Assembly (NCBI RefSeq): GCF_900104055.1
Contig: NZ_FNJQ01000002.1
Span: 24,704 to 88,703, forward strand
Direction of reading: 5' to 3'
Source of the DNA: Pseudoselenomonas ruminantium
GTDB taxonomy: Bacteria; Bacillota; Negativicutes; Selenomonadales; Selenomonadaceae
DNA length: 64,000 nucleotides
Shown here one piece after another: positions 50,519 through 58,375 of the stretch. Under the pieces are notes generated by a model. It was not told the DNA's origin. It saw only the letters and a list, made by a program, of their open reading frames with translations, and did not search any database. Positions within the stretch are counted from its first letter, which is position 1; every line of letters starts with the position of its first letter. Made by a program: the position numbers and the translations under genes.

Positions 50519-51725
50519 AGATGGGCGACTGCTGGAAGTCGTTGCGCTCGGTGGGTAGCTGACAGGTCAGATTTCGCAGTTCGGTGGCAATGGTATCCAA
50601 ACTTAACATCTGTTCGAGAAGCGTGAGGCCATGGGCCTCGCGCCTTTTATTTGTCGTAAGGTACTGGCTGGTTTTTGTGATCAGGGGGATGCTGCTGTGC
50701 TCCTTGATGGGGCGCAGCAAGGTCTTGCCCCGAGGGCTAGCGGCCAGCAGCCGGGCATAGAGGGGCCCGGCTGCGGTGAAGGCCGCCATATCCGCTTTTG
50801 TCAGCCCCAGCAGCAGATAGAGCAGGGTACGGGCAATACGGCTGGAGGGGTAGCGTTTGCTGGTGACGGCCTGCGCGAGTTCCCGCCAGGTGGCTGCGGT
50901 CTTTGACCGGTCAAGGATGCGGTTTTCCAGCCCTTCGTTGATGCCATAGCAGCTTCGCAGTTCCGCCAGCTGACTGTTCAACAGTCTGACCTGCAGGGGC
51001 AGCAGCAGCCTGTCCATTTGCGGCAGCTGACTGGTCTGAAGCTGATCGATCGATTGGCAGGTGGCAGGGGGAAGGAAGTTGGCAGGAATGGCTTCCTGCT
51101 GGTAAAGGGCCTGCCGGATGGCGGTGGCGCTGGCCAGCGGTGCATGAAGGCTTTTTTCATGGTAACCGGCTCCCTGCCGCTGGATCAGCAACGGTTTCAG
51201 GGGGCTTTCCAGCTGGCGGAGGCTGCGCAGGTATTCCAGCGCCAGGATGTTGTTGGGCTGCTGCATGAGGTGGGCAGTGTCCTTATCGATAGCCAGCACC
51301 TGACTCAATGCCTGTGCATAGGACTGACCGGTGGTAATGGCTTCGTGAAGGGCCTGCTGGCTGGCAGGCGCATCCATCTGTGCAGCCAGCTGCTGGAGCC
51401 GGGCAAGGTCCGGGCTTTCTGCGCCGAAGGCCAGCTGCGTGACGATGCCCAGGCGCTGCAGCAGTGTCACGCCGCCCCGGGCAAAGTCCTGCGCACTGCG
51501 GCAGGCAAAGACGAAGGGCAGTTCCAGCACGAGGTCGCAGCCGCTCTCAACGGCACACTGCGCCCGCTGCCATTTATCCAAGATGGCGGCCTCACCCCGC
51601 TGGGTGAAACTGCCGCTCATAACTGCAATGATCAGGGAATCGTTTTGTTCCTGGATCTTTTCAATCTGATAGCGATGTCCCAGGTGAAAGGGATTGTATT
51701 CGGCAATGATGCCTGTGATTTCCAT
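50499..51725 (-). CDS. tmcAL: tRNA(Met) cytidine acetate ligase (TmcAL, YlbM family)
   Basis: Activates acetate with ATP to make N4-acetylcytidine at the wobble base of elongator tRNA-Met. The 408-residue protein begins MEITGIIAEYNPFHLGHRY, with the HxGH nucleotidyltransferase motif, and has SGSFTQRGEAAILDKW and GCDLVLELPFVFA. The C-terminal half (from about 220) is the helical RNA-binding part. GGAGG precedes the start. It converges on and overlaps the lipid kinase gene by 20 bases. A single TTTGACCGGTCAA palindrome lies inside it near 50903. Confidence 0.9.
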   Translation of the reverse strand: MEITGIIAEYNPFHLGHRYQIEKIQEQNDSLIIAVMSGSFTQRGEAAILDKWQRAQCAVESGCDLVLELPFVFACRSAQDFARGGVTLLQRLGIVTQLAFGAESPDLARLQQLAAQMDAPASQQALHEAITTGQSYAQALSQVLAIDKDTAHLMQQPNNILALEYLRSLRQLESPLKPLLIQRQGAGYHEKSLHAPLASATAIRQALYQQEAIPANFLPPATCQSIDQLQTSQLPQMDRLLLPLQVRLLNSQLAELRSCYGINEGLENRILDRSKTAATWRELAQAVTSKRYPSSRIARTLLYLLLGLTKADMAAFTAAGPLYARLLAASPRGKTLLRPIKEHSSIPLITKTSQYLTTNKRREAHGLTLLEQMLSLDTIATELRNLTCQLPTERNDFQQSPIFSNRWQ

Positions 51726-51823
51726 AAGCGAGCCTCCGCGATGATTTTCTTGTTTCAGTTTATCATGCTTTGCGCCGTTCGCATAGTGCTGCGATGAAGG
51801 ATAGGGGGAAATTTGTCCTTGCC

Positions 51824-51852
51824 TTGTGTGTGGCTCTTTTTTCGGTTACAAT
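51824..51852 (+). promoter_or_regulatory. promoter of the cobalamin cluster
   Basis: TTGTGT (51824-51829), a 17-base spacer and TACAAT (51847-51852), about 48 bases before the pduX-like start. The leader is too short for a cobalamin riboswitch. Confidence 0.5.
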
Positions 51853-51899
51853 AGTATGGTGTAAATCAGGTACGCAAGTGAAAAACGGGTGTGGGGCTT

Positions 51900-52760
51900 A
51901 TGGAATTGATGGTGCGCGTGCCCGGTTCCTGCGGGGAATTGGTGCAGGGCTGGGCACATGGTGAGTATTTTTTGGGGACTTGTCCCATTGATCGCTATAC
52001 GACGGTGCAGGTCGGAGAAAGGCTTTCTGATATCACAGGGCTGGGGGAAAAATCCCGGCGGGCTTTGGCGCTGACCTTGCAGGCGCTCGGAAGCAAGGAG
52101 TTTCCCTATGGCCTGAGGCTGTGTTCGCAGCTCCCGCAGGGCAAGGGCATGGCCTCTTCCAGCGCGGATATTGCCGCTGTGGTGGTGGCGGTGGCGGAAA
52201 GCTTACAGCAAAAATGGTCCCCGCAGTTCATCATGGATATCGCCACACAGATCGAACCCACGGACGGTATCTTCTGTCCGGGTATCGTGCTTATGGATCA
52301 TATCCATGGGCAGGTGCTGGCGCACTATGACCACCTGCCGGCAATGCGCATTGCCATGTTCGATACCGGGGGCACGGTGAATACCTGCTCGTTTCATCAG
52401 GAGCGGTCCGAGAATAAGAGCCGGGGGACTGGCAGTGAAGGTTTGCTGGCAGCTTTCCAGCAGGCCATGGAACAGGGGCGGGCAGATTTGCTGGCTGAGG
52501 CGGCCACCCGCAGTGCCTTTGCGAATCAGGAACTGCTCTACAAGAAGGATTTGGCCAAAGTCTGGCGTCTGGGGAAGGATGCCGGAGCCTTGGGCATAAA
52601 TGCTGCGCATAGCGGTACGGTGATCGGTTTGTTATGGAGCAGCGGCATAGAAGATACAGAGCTTCGCCGCCGGGCTGCGCTGATTGCCCGGCAGTCAGGG
52701 GTGCAATTCATGGACCTGGTCCATTTGTGTTCCGGAGGCGTGGAGGTTAAGAGATCATGA
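51900..52760 (+). CDS. pduX: L-threonine kinase (PduX-like, GHMP family)
   Basis: Phosphorylates L-threonine; CobD (encoded 1.4 kb downstream) then decarboxylates it to the aminopropanol phosphate of the cobalamin side chain. The 286-residue protein begins MELMVRVPGSCGELVQG, typical of PduX, and carries the GHMP ATP motif LPQGKGMASSSADIAAV. The C-terminal part has AHSGTVIGLLW. ATG 51900 is preferred; GTG 51891 adds three residues. Its stop overlaps the cbiA start as ATGA. Confidence 0.88.
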   Translation: MELMVRVPGSCGELVQGWAHGEYFLGTCPIDRYTTVQVGERLSDITGLGEKSRRALALTLQALGSKEFPYGLRLCSQLPQGKGMASSSADIAAVVVAVAESLQQKWSPQFIMDIATQIEPTDGIFCPGIVLMDHIHGQVLAHYDHLPAMRIAMFDTGGTVNTCSFHQERSENKSRGTGSEGLLAAFQQAMEQGRADLLAEAATRSAFANQELLYKKDLAKVWRLGKDAGALGINAAHSGTVIGLLWSSGIEDTELRRRAALIARQSGVQFMDLVHLCSGGVEVKRS

Positions 52761-54154
52761 AGAAGCTTAAAGATATCCCGCGGCTGGTTATTGCGGCTAC
52801 GCAGTCCGGTGCGGGGAAAACCACCATTGTTACGGGATTGTTGGCGGCCTTGCGGCAAAAAGGGCTGAAAGTTCAGTCCTTCAAGGCAGGTCCGGATTAT
52901 ATCGATCCGGGGTATCATGCGCTTGCCAGCGGCCGGCCAGCGCATAATCTGGACAGTTGGCTGACGCCGGCGGAAAAGCTGCCGGAAATCCTGACGGAGG
53001 AAGCGGCAGATGCCGATATAGCCATCATCGAAGGCGTAATGGGGCTCTATGATGGCGGGCGGCAGGGCATCAGCTCCACGGCTGAGATAGCCCGGCTGCT
53101 CAAGGCTCCAGTGCTGCTCGTGATCGATGCCAAGTCCATGGGGGCTTCGGCAGCGGCCATTGCCCAGGGGTTCCGCGCTTATGATCCGGAGGTGCAGCTG
53201 GTCGGGGTTATCCTGAACCGTCTGGGCTCTGCAACACATGAAGCCATGATCCGCGAAGCTATGGCCGGCATTGATATGGAAGTATTTGGTGCACTGCATC
53301 GGGATGAAACCCTGCATATGCCCGAACGCCATCTCGGCTTGCTGCCGGTGGAGGAAAATCAGGAACGGGAATTGATTGACCATATGGGGCGCGCGGTGGG
53401 CAGCAGCCTGGATCTGGACAAACTGCTGGCTTTGGCCCGCAGCGCAGTACCATTGCCGGTGGCTGCGGAGGAAAGCGCGCCCGGAGCTTATCGATGCCGC
53501 ATCGGCATCGCCCGGGATGAGGCGTTTTCCTTTTATTATCCTGCCAGCATCAAGGTATTGGCGCAGTCGGGGGCAAAAATCGTACCCTTCAGCCCCCTGC
53601 ACGATGAGGCTTTGCCGGATGTGGATGGACTCTTTATCGGCGGCGGCTTTCCGGAGATGTTTGCGGAGCAGCTGACGGCCAATGCGGCTTTGCGGTGCCA
53701 GATCCGTCAGCAGGCCGGGGCGGGAATGCCCATGCTGGCGGAGTGCGGCGGCTATATGTATCTGATGGAATCCCTGCAGGATTTTGCCGGCAAGGTTCAT
53801 GAGATGGCCGGCGTGTTCGCTGGGCAGGCCGTGATGAAGGAAAAACTGCAGATGGTCGGCTATGTGGAAGCGGAACTGCAGCAGGATTCACTGCTCGGGA
53901 AGGCCGGTGTGAAGCTGAAAGGCCATGAATTCCATTTTTCGACTGAAAAAGAACCGGTGAGTCCGGCCAAGGCGCCGTTCGTCTTCCGGAAGCTGCGGAA
54001 CAATCTTGAGTATCCGGCGGGGCAGCAGGTGCATCATGTTTTGGGCAGTTATCTGCATCTGCACTTTGCCGGCTGCTCGGAAGCGGCAGCATGTTTTGTG
54101 CAGCAATGCATTGCCTATGGGAAGAAGCGGGGGCATGATGATGGAGAGATTTGA
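52757..54154 (+). CDS. cbiA: cobyrinate a,c-diamide synthase
   Basis: Amidates the a and c carboxylates of the corrin ring using glutamine and ATP. The 465-residue protein has the P-loop TQSGAGKTTIVTGLL, FKAGPDYIDPGYH, and a C-terminal class I glutamine amidotransferase domain with the nucleophile in LAECGGYMYL and the His in FHFSTEK. Usual length. It overlaps both neighbours in the pduX-cbiA-cobD-cobC unit. The rest of the corrin pathway is not in the window. Confidence 0.92.
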   Translation: MKKLKDIPRLVIAATQSGAGKTTIVTGLLAALRQKGLKVQSFKAGPDYIDPGYHALASGRPAHNLDSWLTPAEKLPEILTEEAADADIAIIEGVMGLYDGGRQGISSTAEIARLLKAPVLLVIDAKSMGASAAAIAQGFRAYDPEVQLVGVILNRLGSATHEAMIREAMAGIDMEVFGALHRDETLHMPERHLGLLPVEENQERELIDHMGRAVGSSLDLDKLLALARSAVPLPVAAEESAPGAYRCRIGIARDEAFSFYYPASIKVLAQSGAKIVPFSPLHDEALPDVDGLFIGGGFPEMFAEQLTANAALRCQIRQQAGAGMPMLAECGGYMYLMESLQDFAGKVHEMAGVFAGQAVMKEKLQMVGYVEAELQQDSLLGKAGVKLKGHEFHFSTEKEPVSPAKAPFVFRKLRNNLEYPAGQQVHHVLGSYLHLHFAGCSEAAACFVQQCIAYGKKRGHDDGEI

Positions 54155-55211
54155 GCACGGCGGCAATATTTATGCTGAGGCACCGGCGGGAGGCCGGTGG
54201 CTGGATTTTTCGGCCAATATCAACCCCTTGGGGCTGGCACCGGAGGTTAAAGAAGTCATTGCGCAGAATATCGAAGGTATCGTGCATTATCCGGACCCTG
54301 CGGCGCGGGAAATGAAAGCCGCGCTGGCACGCCATTACGGACTGCCGCAGGAGCAATTGCTTCTGGGCAATGGGGCCGCAGAACTCTTCTATCTGCTGCT
54401 GCATATGGTCAGGCCGAAACGGGTGGGCCTGCCGGTGCCGTCCTTCAGCGATTACCAGCGGGCGGCTGAGGCCGTGGGCGCAGAGGTGGTCTTTTCGCCC
54501 TTGCTGGCCGTTGAGGATTTTCAGGTGGATACGGACCGGCTGAAGGAGGAATTGGGAGAGGTGGACTGCATCTTCCTGGGTAACCCCAACAATCCTACCG
54601 GGAAAGTGTTGACCAGAGAGCAGCTCATGGCTTATCTGCCCTTCCTCAAGGAGCGAGGCATCTGGACGGTAGTAGATGAGTCCTTTTTGGATTTCCTGCC
54701 TGACGAAAAAGATTACAGCGTCCGGGATTTGGTTCGTACATACAGGCATCTGCTGGTGGTGCGTTCCCTGACGAAGTTCTATGCGATGCCGGGGCTCCGC
54801 CTGGGCTTTGCCAGCGGGCATGAATCGCTAATCGAGCGGCTGGAACGTGGCAAGGATGTCTGGAATGTCAACAGCCTGGCGCAGGCGGCAGGTGTTGCGG
54901 CTTTGGGGTTAAAGGAGTATCATAGTAAGAGCCGCAGGTTCGTGCAGCAGGAAAAGGACTGGCTGTATGCCAGACTCTGTGAGATTCGAGGGTTGAAACC
55001 CTTGCGGCCCAGTGTGAATTTTATCATGACAGATGTTTCCCAAACGGGGCTGACGAGCGCTGAACTTACGGCACGGATGCGTGCGCAGGGCGTGTTGGTG
55101 CGGGATTGTGCCAATTATGCGGGGCTTGAGGGCCAGCAGTACATTCGTCTGGCTGTGCGTACCCGTGAGGAAAATGAACAGATGCTGAAGGCATTGGAGG
55201 CAGTAGTTTGA
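54141..55211 (+). CDS. cobD: threonine-phosphate decarboxylase
   Basis: A PLP enzyme that turns L-threonine phosphate into (R)-1-aminopropan-2-yl phosphate. The 356-residue fold-type I protein begins MERFEHGGNIYAEAP and has DFSANINPLGL, GNPNNPTGKVLT and the lysine site SLTKFYAMPGLRLGF. It resembles histidinol-phosphate aminotransferase, but HGGNIY and the neighbours favour CobD. Three consecutive ATGs lie at 54135-54141. The last is best spaced from GGGGG. It overlaps the cbiA end. Confidence 0.9.
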   Translation: MERFEHGGNIYAEAPAGGRWLDFSANINPLGLAPEVKEVIAQNIEGIVHYPDPAAREMKAALARHYGLPQEQLLLGNGAAELFYLLLHMVRPKRVGLPVPSFSDYQRAAEAVGAEVVFSPLLAVEDFQVDTDRLKEELGEVDCIFLGNPNNPTGKVLTREQLMAYLPFLKERGIWTVVDESFLDFLPDEKDYSVRDLVRTYRHLLVVRSLTKFYAMPGLRLGFASGHESLIERLERGKDVWNVNSLAQAAGVAALGLKEYHSKSRRFVQQEKDWLYARLCEIRGLKPLRPSVNFIMTDVSQTGLTSAELTARMRAQGVLVRDCANYAGLEGQQYIRLAVRTREENEQMLKALEAVV

Positions 55212-55840
55212 CAAAGGTAATATTTATTCGTCATGGACAGACGGAATGGAATATGAATGGACGCTATCAGGGACAGTCGGATGTGCAGCTTACCGTAGCG
55301 GGAAAAGAGCAGGCGGCAAAGCTGGCAGAACACTTTCCGGTAAAGGAGATTGACGCGGTCTATGCCAGTGACCTGAATCGTGCGATGGTTACGGCAGAGG
55401 CAGTGGCCGGCAGGTTCGGCCTGTCTGTGCAGGCCGAACCCGCCTTCCGGGAAATCAGCTTCGGGGAGTGGGAAGGCCTGACCTATGAACAGATTGTGGC
55501 CAAATGGCCGGAGGCGATGGGCAATTTCCTGCAGCATCCGGATATCCTGGAGATTCCTGGCGGGGAGACTTTTCCTGCCGTGCAGAAGCGTGCTGTAGCA
55601 AGGTTAGAGGAACTCGTTGCCAAGCATGAGGGACAGACCATTGCAATCGTGGCTCATGGCGCGGTATTGCGTACCCTGCTGACAGCGGCATTGCATATGC
55701 CCCTGCAGTACCTTTGGAGCATCCGGCAGTTCAATACGGCGGTGAATATCGTGCGTTATGATGCCGGCGCCAGCCCTACGGTGGAATTATTGAACAGCAC
55801 GTCCCATCTGGGAAGTGAACAACCGCAGGGGCTTATATAA
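55208..55840 (+). CDS. cobC: alpha-ribazole phosphatase (CobC-like histidine phosphatase)
   Basis: A 210-residue histidine phosphatase. The catalytic motif is FIRHGQTEWNMNGRYQGQ at the N-terminus, with SDLNRAMVTAEAV, the acid EISFGEWEGLTYEQI, and the second His in VAHGAVLRT. By context it removes the phosphate of alpha-ribazole phosphate or adenosylcobalamin phosphate in the last steps of cobalamin synthesis. Phosphoglycerate-mutase-like relatives look similar, so the name rests on the neighbours. TTG start overlaps the cobD stop. Confidence 0.82.
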   Translation: MTKVIFIRHGQTEWNMNGRYQGQSDVQLTVAGKEQAAKLAEHFPVKEIDAVYASDLNRAMVTAEAVAGRFGLSVQAEPAFREISFGEWEGLTYEQIVAKWPEAMGNFLQHPDILEIPGGETFPAVQKRAVARLEELVAKHEGQTIAIVAHGAVLRTLLTAALHMPLQYLWSIRQFNTAVNIVRYDAGASPTVELLNSTSHLGSEQPQGLI

Positions 55841-55862
55841 GGAATGGAAGGGAGGCATCCTT

Positions 55863-56552
55863 ATGCATTTAGATGATAGATTACAGGCTTTGGCCGATTT
55901 TGTGCCGGTAAAGAGCCGTGTTGCCGATATCGGCACGGACCATGGTTATTTGGCTGTGGCCCTCATCAAGCAGGGCAAGTCGGATTTCGTGGTGGCCGGA
56001 GATCTGAACCGGGGGCCATATGAGGCGGCAAAGCGCACTGTCCATGAACATGCCATCAGCGAGGACGTCGTTTCCGTGCGCATTGGTGATGGCCTGGCCG
56101 TGCTGCAGCCTGGTGAAGTGGACACAGTCTGCATTGCCGGCATGGGCGGCATCCTGATGAATACCATCCTGGAAGCCCAGCCGGAAGTCACGGAACAGTT
56201 GACGACATTGGTGCTGCAGCCCATGAACGGTGCGCCGGAACTGCGGGAATGGCTCTATGACCATGCCTGGCATATCGTGGACGAGAACCTCGTCATTGAC
56301 GATGGCCGCATCTACGAGATCATCAAGGCTGAGAAGGGCGTCCGTAAGAAACCTTCAGGGCTTGACCTGCTGGTCGGGCCGAAACTGTGGAAGAAGAAAC
56401 CGCCTCTGCTTCGGCATCATATTGAAGCGCTGCTATTTCAGCAGCGGCGCATCTTAAGCGGTATGGAAAAGAGCGAACGGGCGAAAGGTGACCGGCGTTA
56501 TGGCGTGATCAAGCGCCGGGTTAAGGCATTGGAGGAGCGGCTCAAATGGTGA
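55863..56552 (+). CDS. trmK: tRNA (adenine(22)-N(1))-methyltransferase
   Basis: A 229-residue class I methyltransferase of the YqfN family. The SAM motif is VADIGTDHGYLAVAL, followed by AGDLNRGPYEAA and CIAGMGGILMNTIL. The C-terminal coiled coil (about 165-229) is typical of TrmK. It methylates A22 in some tRNAs. ATG 55863 follows GGGAGG; an upstream ATG inside cobC adds 16 residues. The following Nif3-like gene overlaps its stop, the YqfN-YqfO pair of Firmicutes. Confidence 0.92.
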   Translation: MHLDDRLQALADFVPVKSRVADIGTDHGYLAVALIKQGKSDFVVAGDLNRGPYEAAKRTVHEHAISEDVVSVRIGDGLAVLQPGEVDTVCIAGMGGILMNTILEAQPEVTEQLTTLVLQPMNGAPELREWLYDHAWHIVDENLVIDDGRIYEIIKAEKGVRKKPSGLDLLVGPKLWKKKPPLLRHHIEALLFQQRRILSGMEKSERAKGDRRYGVIKRRVKALEERLKW

Positions 56553-57349
56553 AATGTCAGGTAGTCATGGATGCGCTGGAGCGCATTGCGCCCAAGCGGC
56601 TGGCGGAGGACTGGGATAATCCGGGCCTGCTGGTCGGGGCATTCAATCAGGATATCCGCAAGGTCCTCGTATGCCTCGATGTCAGTGATGGCGTGGTCAA
56701 TCAGGCCATTCGCGAGGGGGCAGATTTGATTGTGGCCCATCATCCGCTGATTTTCAAGGGGCTCAAGAAGATTCGTACGGATCTGCCTTTGGGGGCACGT
56801 CTGCAGCAATTGCTGAGGCATGATATTGCCGTGGCGGCCGCCCATACCAATCTCGATATCGCCGTGGGCGGTGTCAATGATGTATTGGCGGAGAAGATAG
56901 GTTTGAGCAAATTATCCACCTTTGTGATTACCTCGCAGGAAGAGGATGGCACGATGGAAAGCCTGGGGCGTATCGGCAGCCTGCCCGCCCCCATGGCGGT
57001 GGAAGATTTTGCCGCGCAGATACGGGAAGCTCTGCCCGCTGAACACGTGCGCCTGGTTAATGCCGGCGCACGTCCGGTGCGCAAGGTGGCCCTTTGCAGC
57101 GGCAGCGGAGCGGAATTCATCCAGAAAGCGGCCTTTATGGGGGCCGATGCCTATGTGACGGGCGATGTGAAGTACCACGAAGCCCAGATGGCCGTAGAAC
57201 TAGGCCTGCATGTGATCGATGCGGGGCATTTTGCCACGGAATTCCCGGTGGTGGAAGTCCTGCGTCAGCGCCTGGCAGAGGAACTGGCTGAGTACGATAT
57301 GGAAGTCATTGCGGATACGGAGTCGCAGGATTTCTTTACGGTAATATAA
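56546..57349 (+). CDS. Nif3-like dinuclear metal-binding protein (YqfO family, short form)
   Basis: A 267-residue member of the GTP-cyclohydrolase-I-type-2/NIF3 family. Metal ligands appear in VAHHPLIFKG, AHTNLDIAVGGVNDVLA and the late GHFATEFPVV. It lacks the middle insert of longer YqfO proteins. The molecular function of the family is still unclear. Its ATG overlaps the trmK stop, so the two are probably translated together. Confidence 0.87.
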   Translation: MVKCQVVMDALERIAPKRLAEDWDNPGLLVGAFNQDIRKVLVCLDVSDGVVNQAIREGADLIVAHHPLIFKGLKKIRTDLPLGARLQQLLRHDIAVAAAHTNLDIAVGGVNDVLAEKIGLSKLSTFVITSQEEDGTMESLGRIGSLPAPMAVEDFAAQIREALPAEHVRLVNAGARPVRKVALCSGSGAEFIQKAAFMGADAYVTGDVKYHEAQMAVELGLHVIDAGHFATEFPVVEVLRQRLAEELAEYDMEVIADTESQDFFTVI

Positions 57350-57367
57350 TCAAATAAAGTTTTAGGA

Positions 57368-58303
57368 ATGAATATGTTGCGGAATGAGTTTACGAAACAG
57401 GCTCTGCGCTACCTGCAGATTACACTGGGGGCGCTGATTGTCTGTCTGGGGTTCAACCTCTTTATTATCCCGGCCCATCTGCTGACCGGCGGGATCAGCG
57501 GCGTGGCCCTGATTATCTACTATCTGACAGGCCTGCCGGTTGGTATGCAGAATATCGTCTACAACCTGCCAATCCTGTATCTGGCTTATCGGGTGTTTGG
57601 CCGGCTCTATGCCTGGGACACCATCGTGGGTACGGTGGTGCTGTCCTTGATCCTCGATGCCACCCATTTCATGGTGGATTGGAACGTCACGCAGGACGGC
57701 ATGCTCAATGCCATCTTTGGCGGCGTGATGGCGGGCATCGGCTTTGGCATCATCTTCCGGGCCAATGCCAATACGGGCGGTCTTGATGTGGTCGGCGCTG
57801 TGGCCAAGAAGTTCTATTCGCTGGACATGGGGACCTGCATCTTCGTGATGAATTTCATCATCGTCATGGCCTCGGCCTGGATGTTCCGTATTGATGAAGC
57901 CCTGTATACGCTGGTATCCATCTATGTGACGGCCGAACTCACCAACCGTGTGGCGGCTGGTCTCAATCGGGAAAAGTCGATTTTCATCGTCTCGCCAGCG
58001 GCCGAGCAGATCTGTCAGGAAATCATGGAAAACGTCCATCGCGGGGTTACCTATCTCGAGGGCAAGGGCGGTTTTTCCCAGGAGCATAAGGAAGTCCTGT
58101 TCATCGTGGTCCGCCTGACACAGGTCAGCCGTGTCAAGGCTATCGTGGATCATTATGATCCGCAGGCATTCATGATTGTATCCGATACTTCCGAGGTGTC
58201 CGGCAAGGGCTTTACGCTGGCCTGCGAGACCTATCAGGATGCCCGGCGCAAATGGCTGGAAGAGCAGGAAAGACAAAGGGAAATTGCGAGTGGACAAATG
58301 TAA
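57368..58303 (+). CDS. YitT-family membrane protein
   Basis: A 311-residue protein with five to six membrane helices (DUF161, about 12-215: NLFIIPAHLLTGGISGVALI) and a C-terminal cytosolic DUF2179 domain (about 220-300: FIVSPAAEQICQEIMENV, KGGFSQEHKEVLFIVV). Members are common and multiple in Firmicutes, with no settled function; some are linked to transport. It follows the Nif3-like gene after 18 bases and precedes the leuS promoter. Confidence 0.87.
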   Translation: MNMLRNEFTKQALRYLQITLGALIVCLGFNLFIIPAHLLTGGISGVALIIYYLTGLPVGMQNIVYNLPILYLAYRVFGRLYAWDTIVGTVVLSLILDATHFMVDWNVTQDGMLNAIFGGVMAGIGFGIIFRANANTGGLDVVGAVAKKFYSLDMGTCIFVMNFIIVMASAWMFRIDEALYTLVSIYVTAELTNRVAAGLNREKSIFIVSPAAEQICQEIMENVHRGVTYLEGKGGFSQEHKEVLFIVVRLTQVSRVKAIVDHYDPQAFMIVSDTSEVSGKGFTLACETYQDARRKWLEEQERQREIASGQM

Positions 58304-58309
58304 CAAAGG

Positions 58310-58338
58310 TTGCGATTTTGTCTGAGGTAAGGTATAAT
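58310..58338 (+). promoter_or_regulatory. promoter of leuS
   Basis: TTGCGA (58310-58315), a 17-base spacer and TATAAT (58333-58338). The leader to the TTG start is only about 30 bases, leaving no space for a T-box. Confidence 0.65.
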
Positions 58339-58375
58339 ACATCTAATTTGTGAAACGAAACAGGAGGAGATTAGC

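Noticed and set aside
51726..51899. Cobalamin riboswitch before pduX
   Set aside because: The promoter lies only about 48 bases before the gene, and no B12-box-like sequence was seen.
58300..58375. T-box before leuS (also looked for before glnS and cysS)
   Set aside because: Leaders are too short and the T-box sequence is absent.
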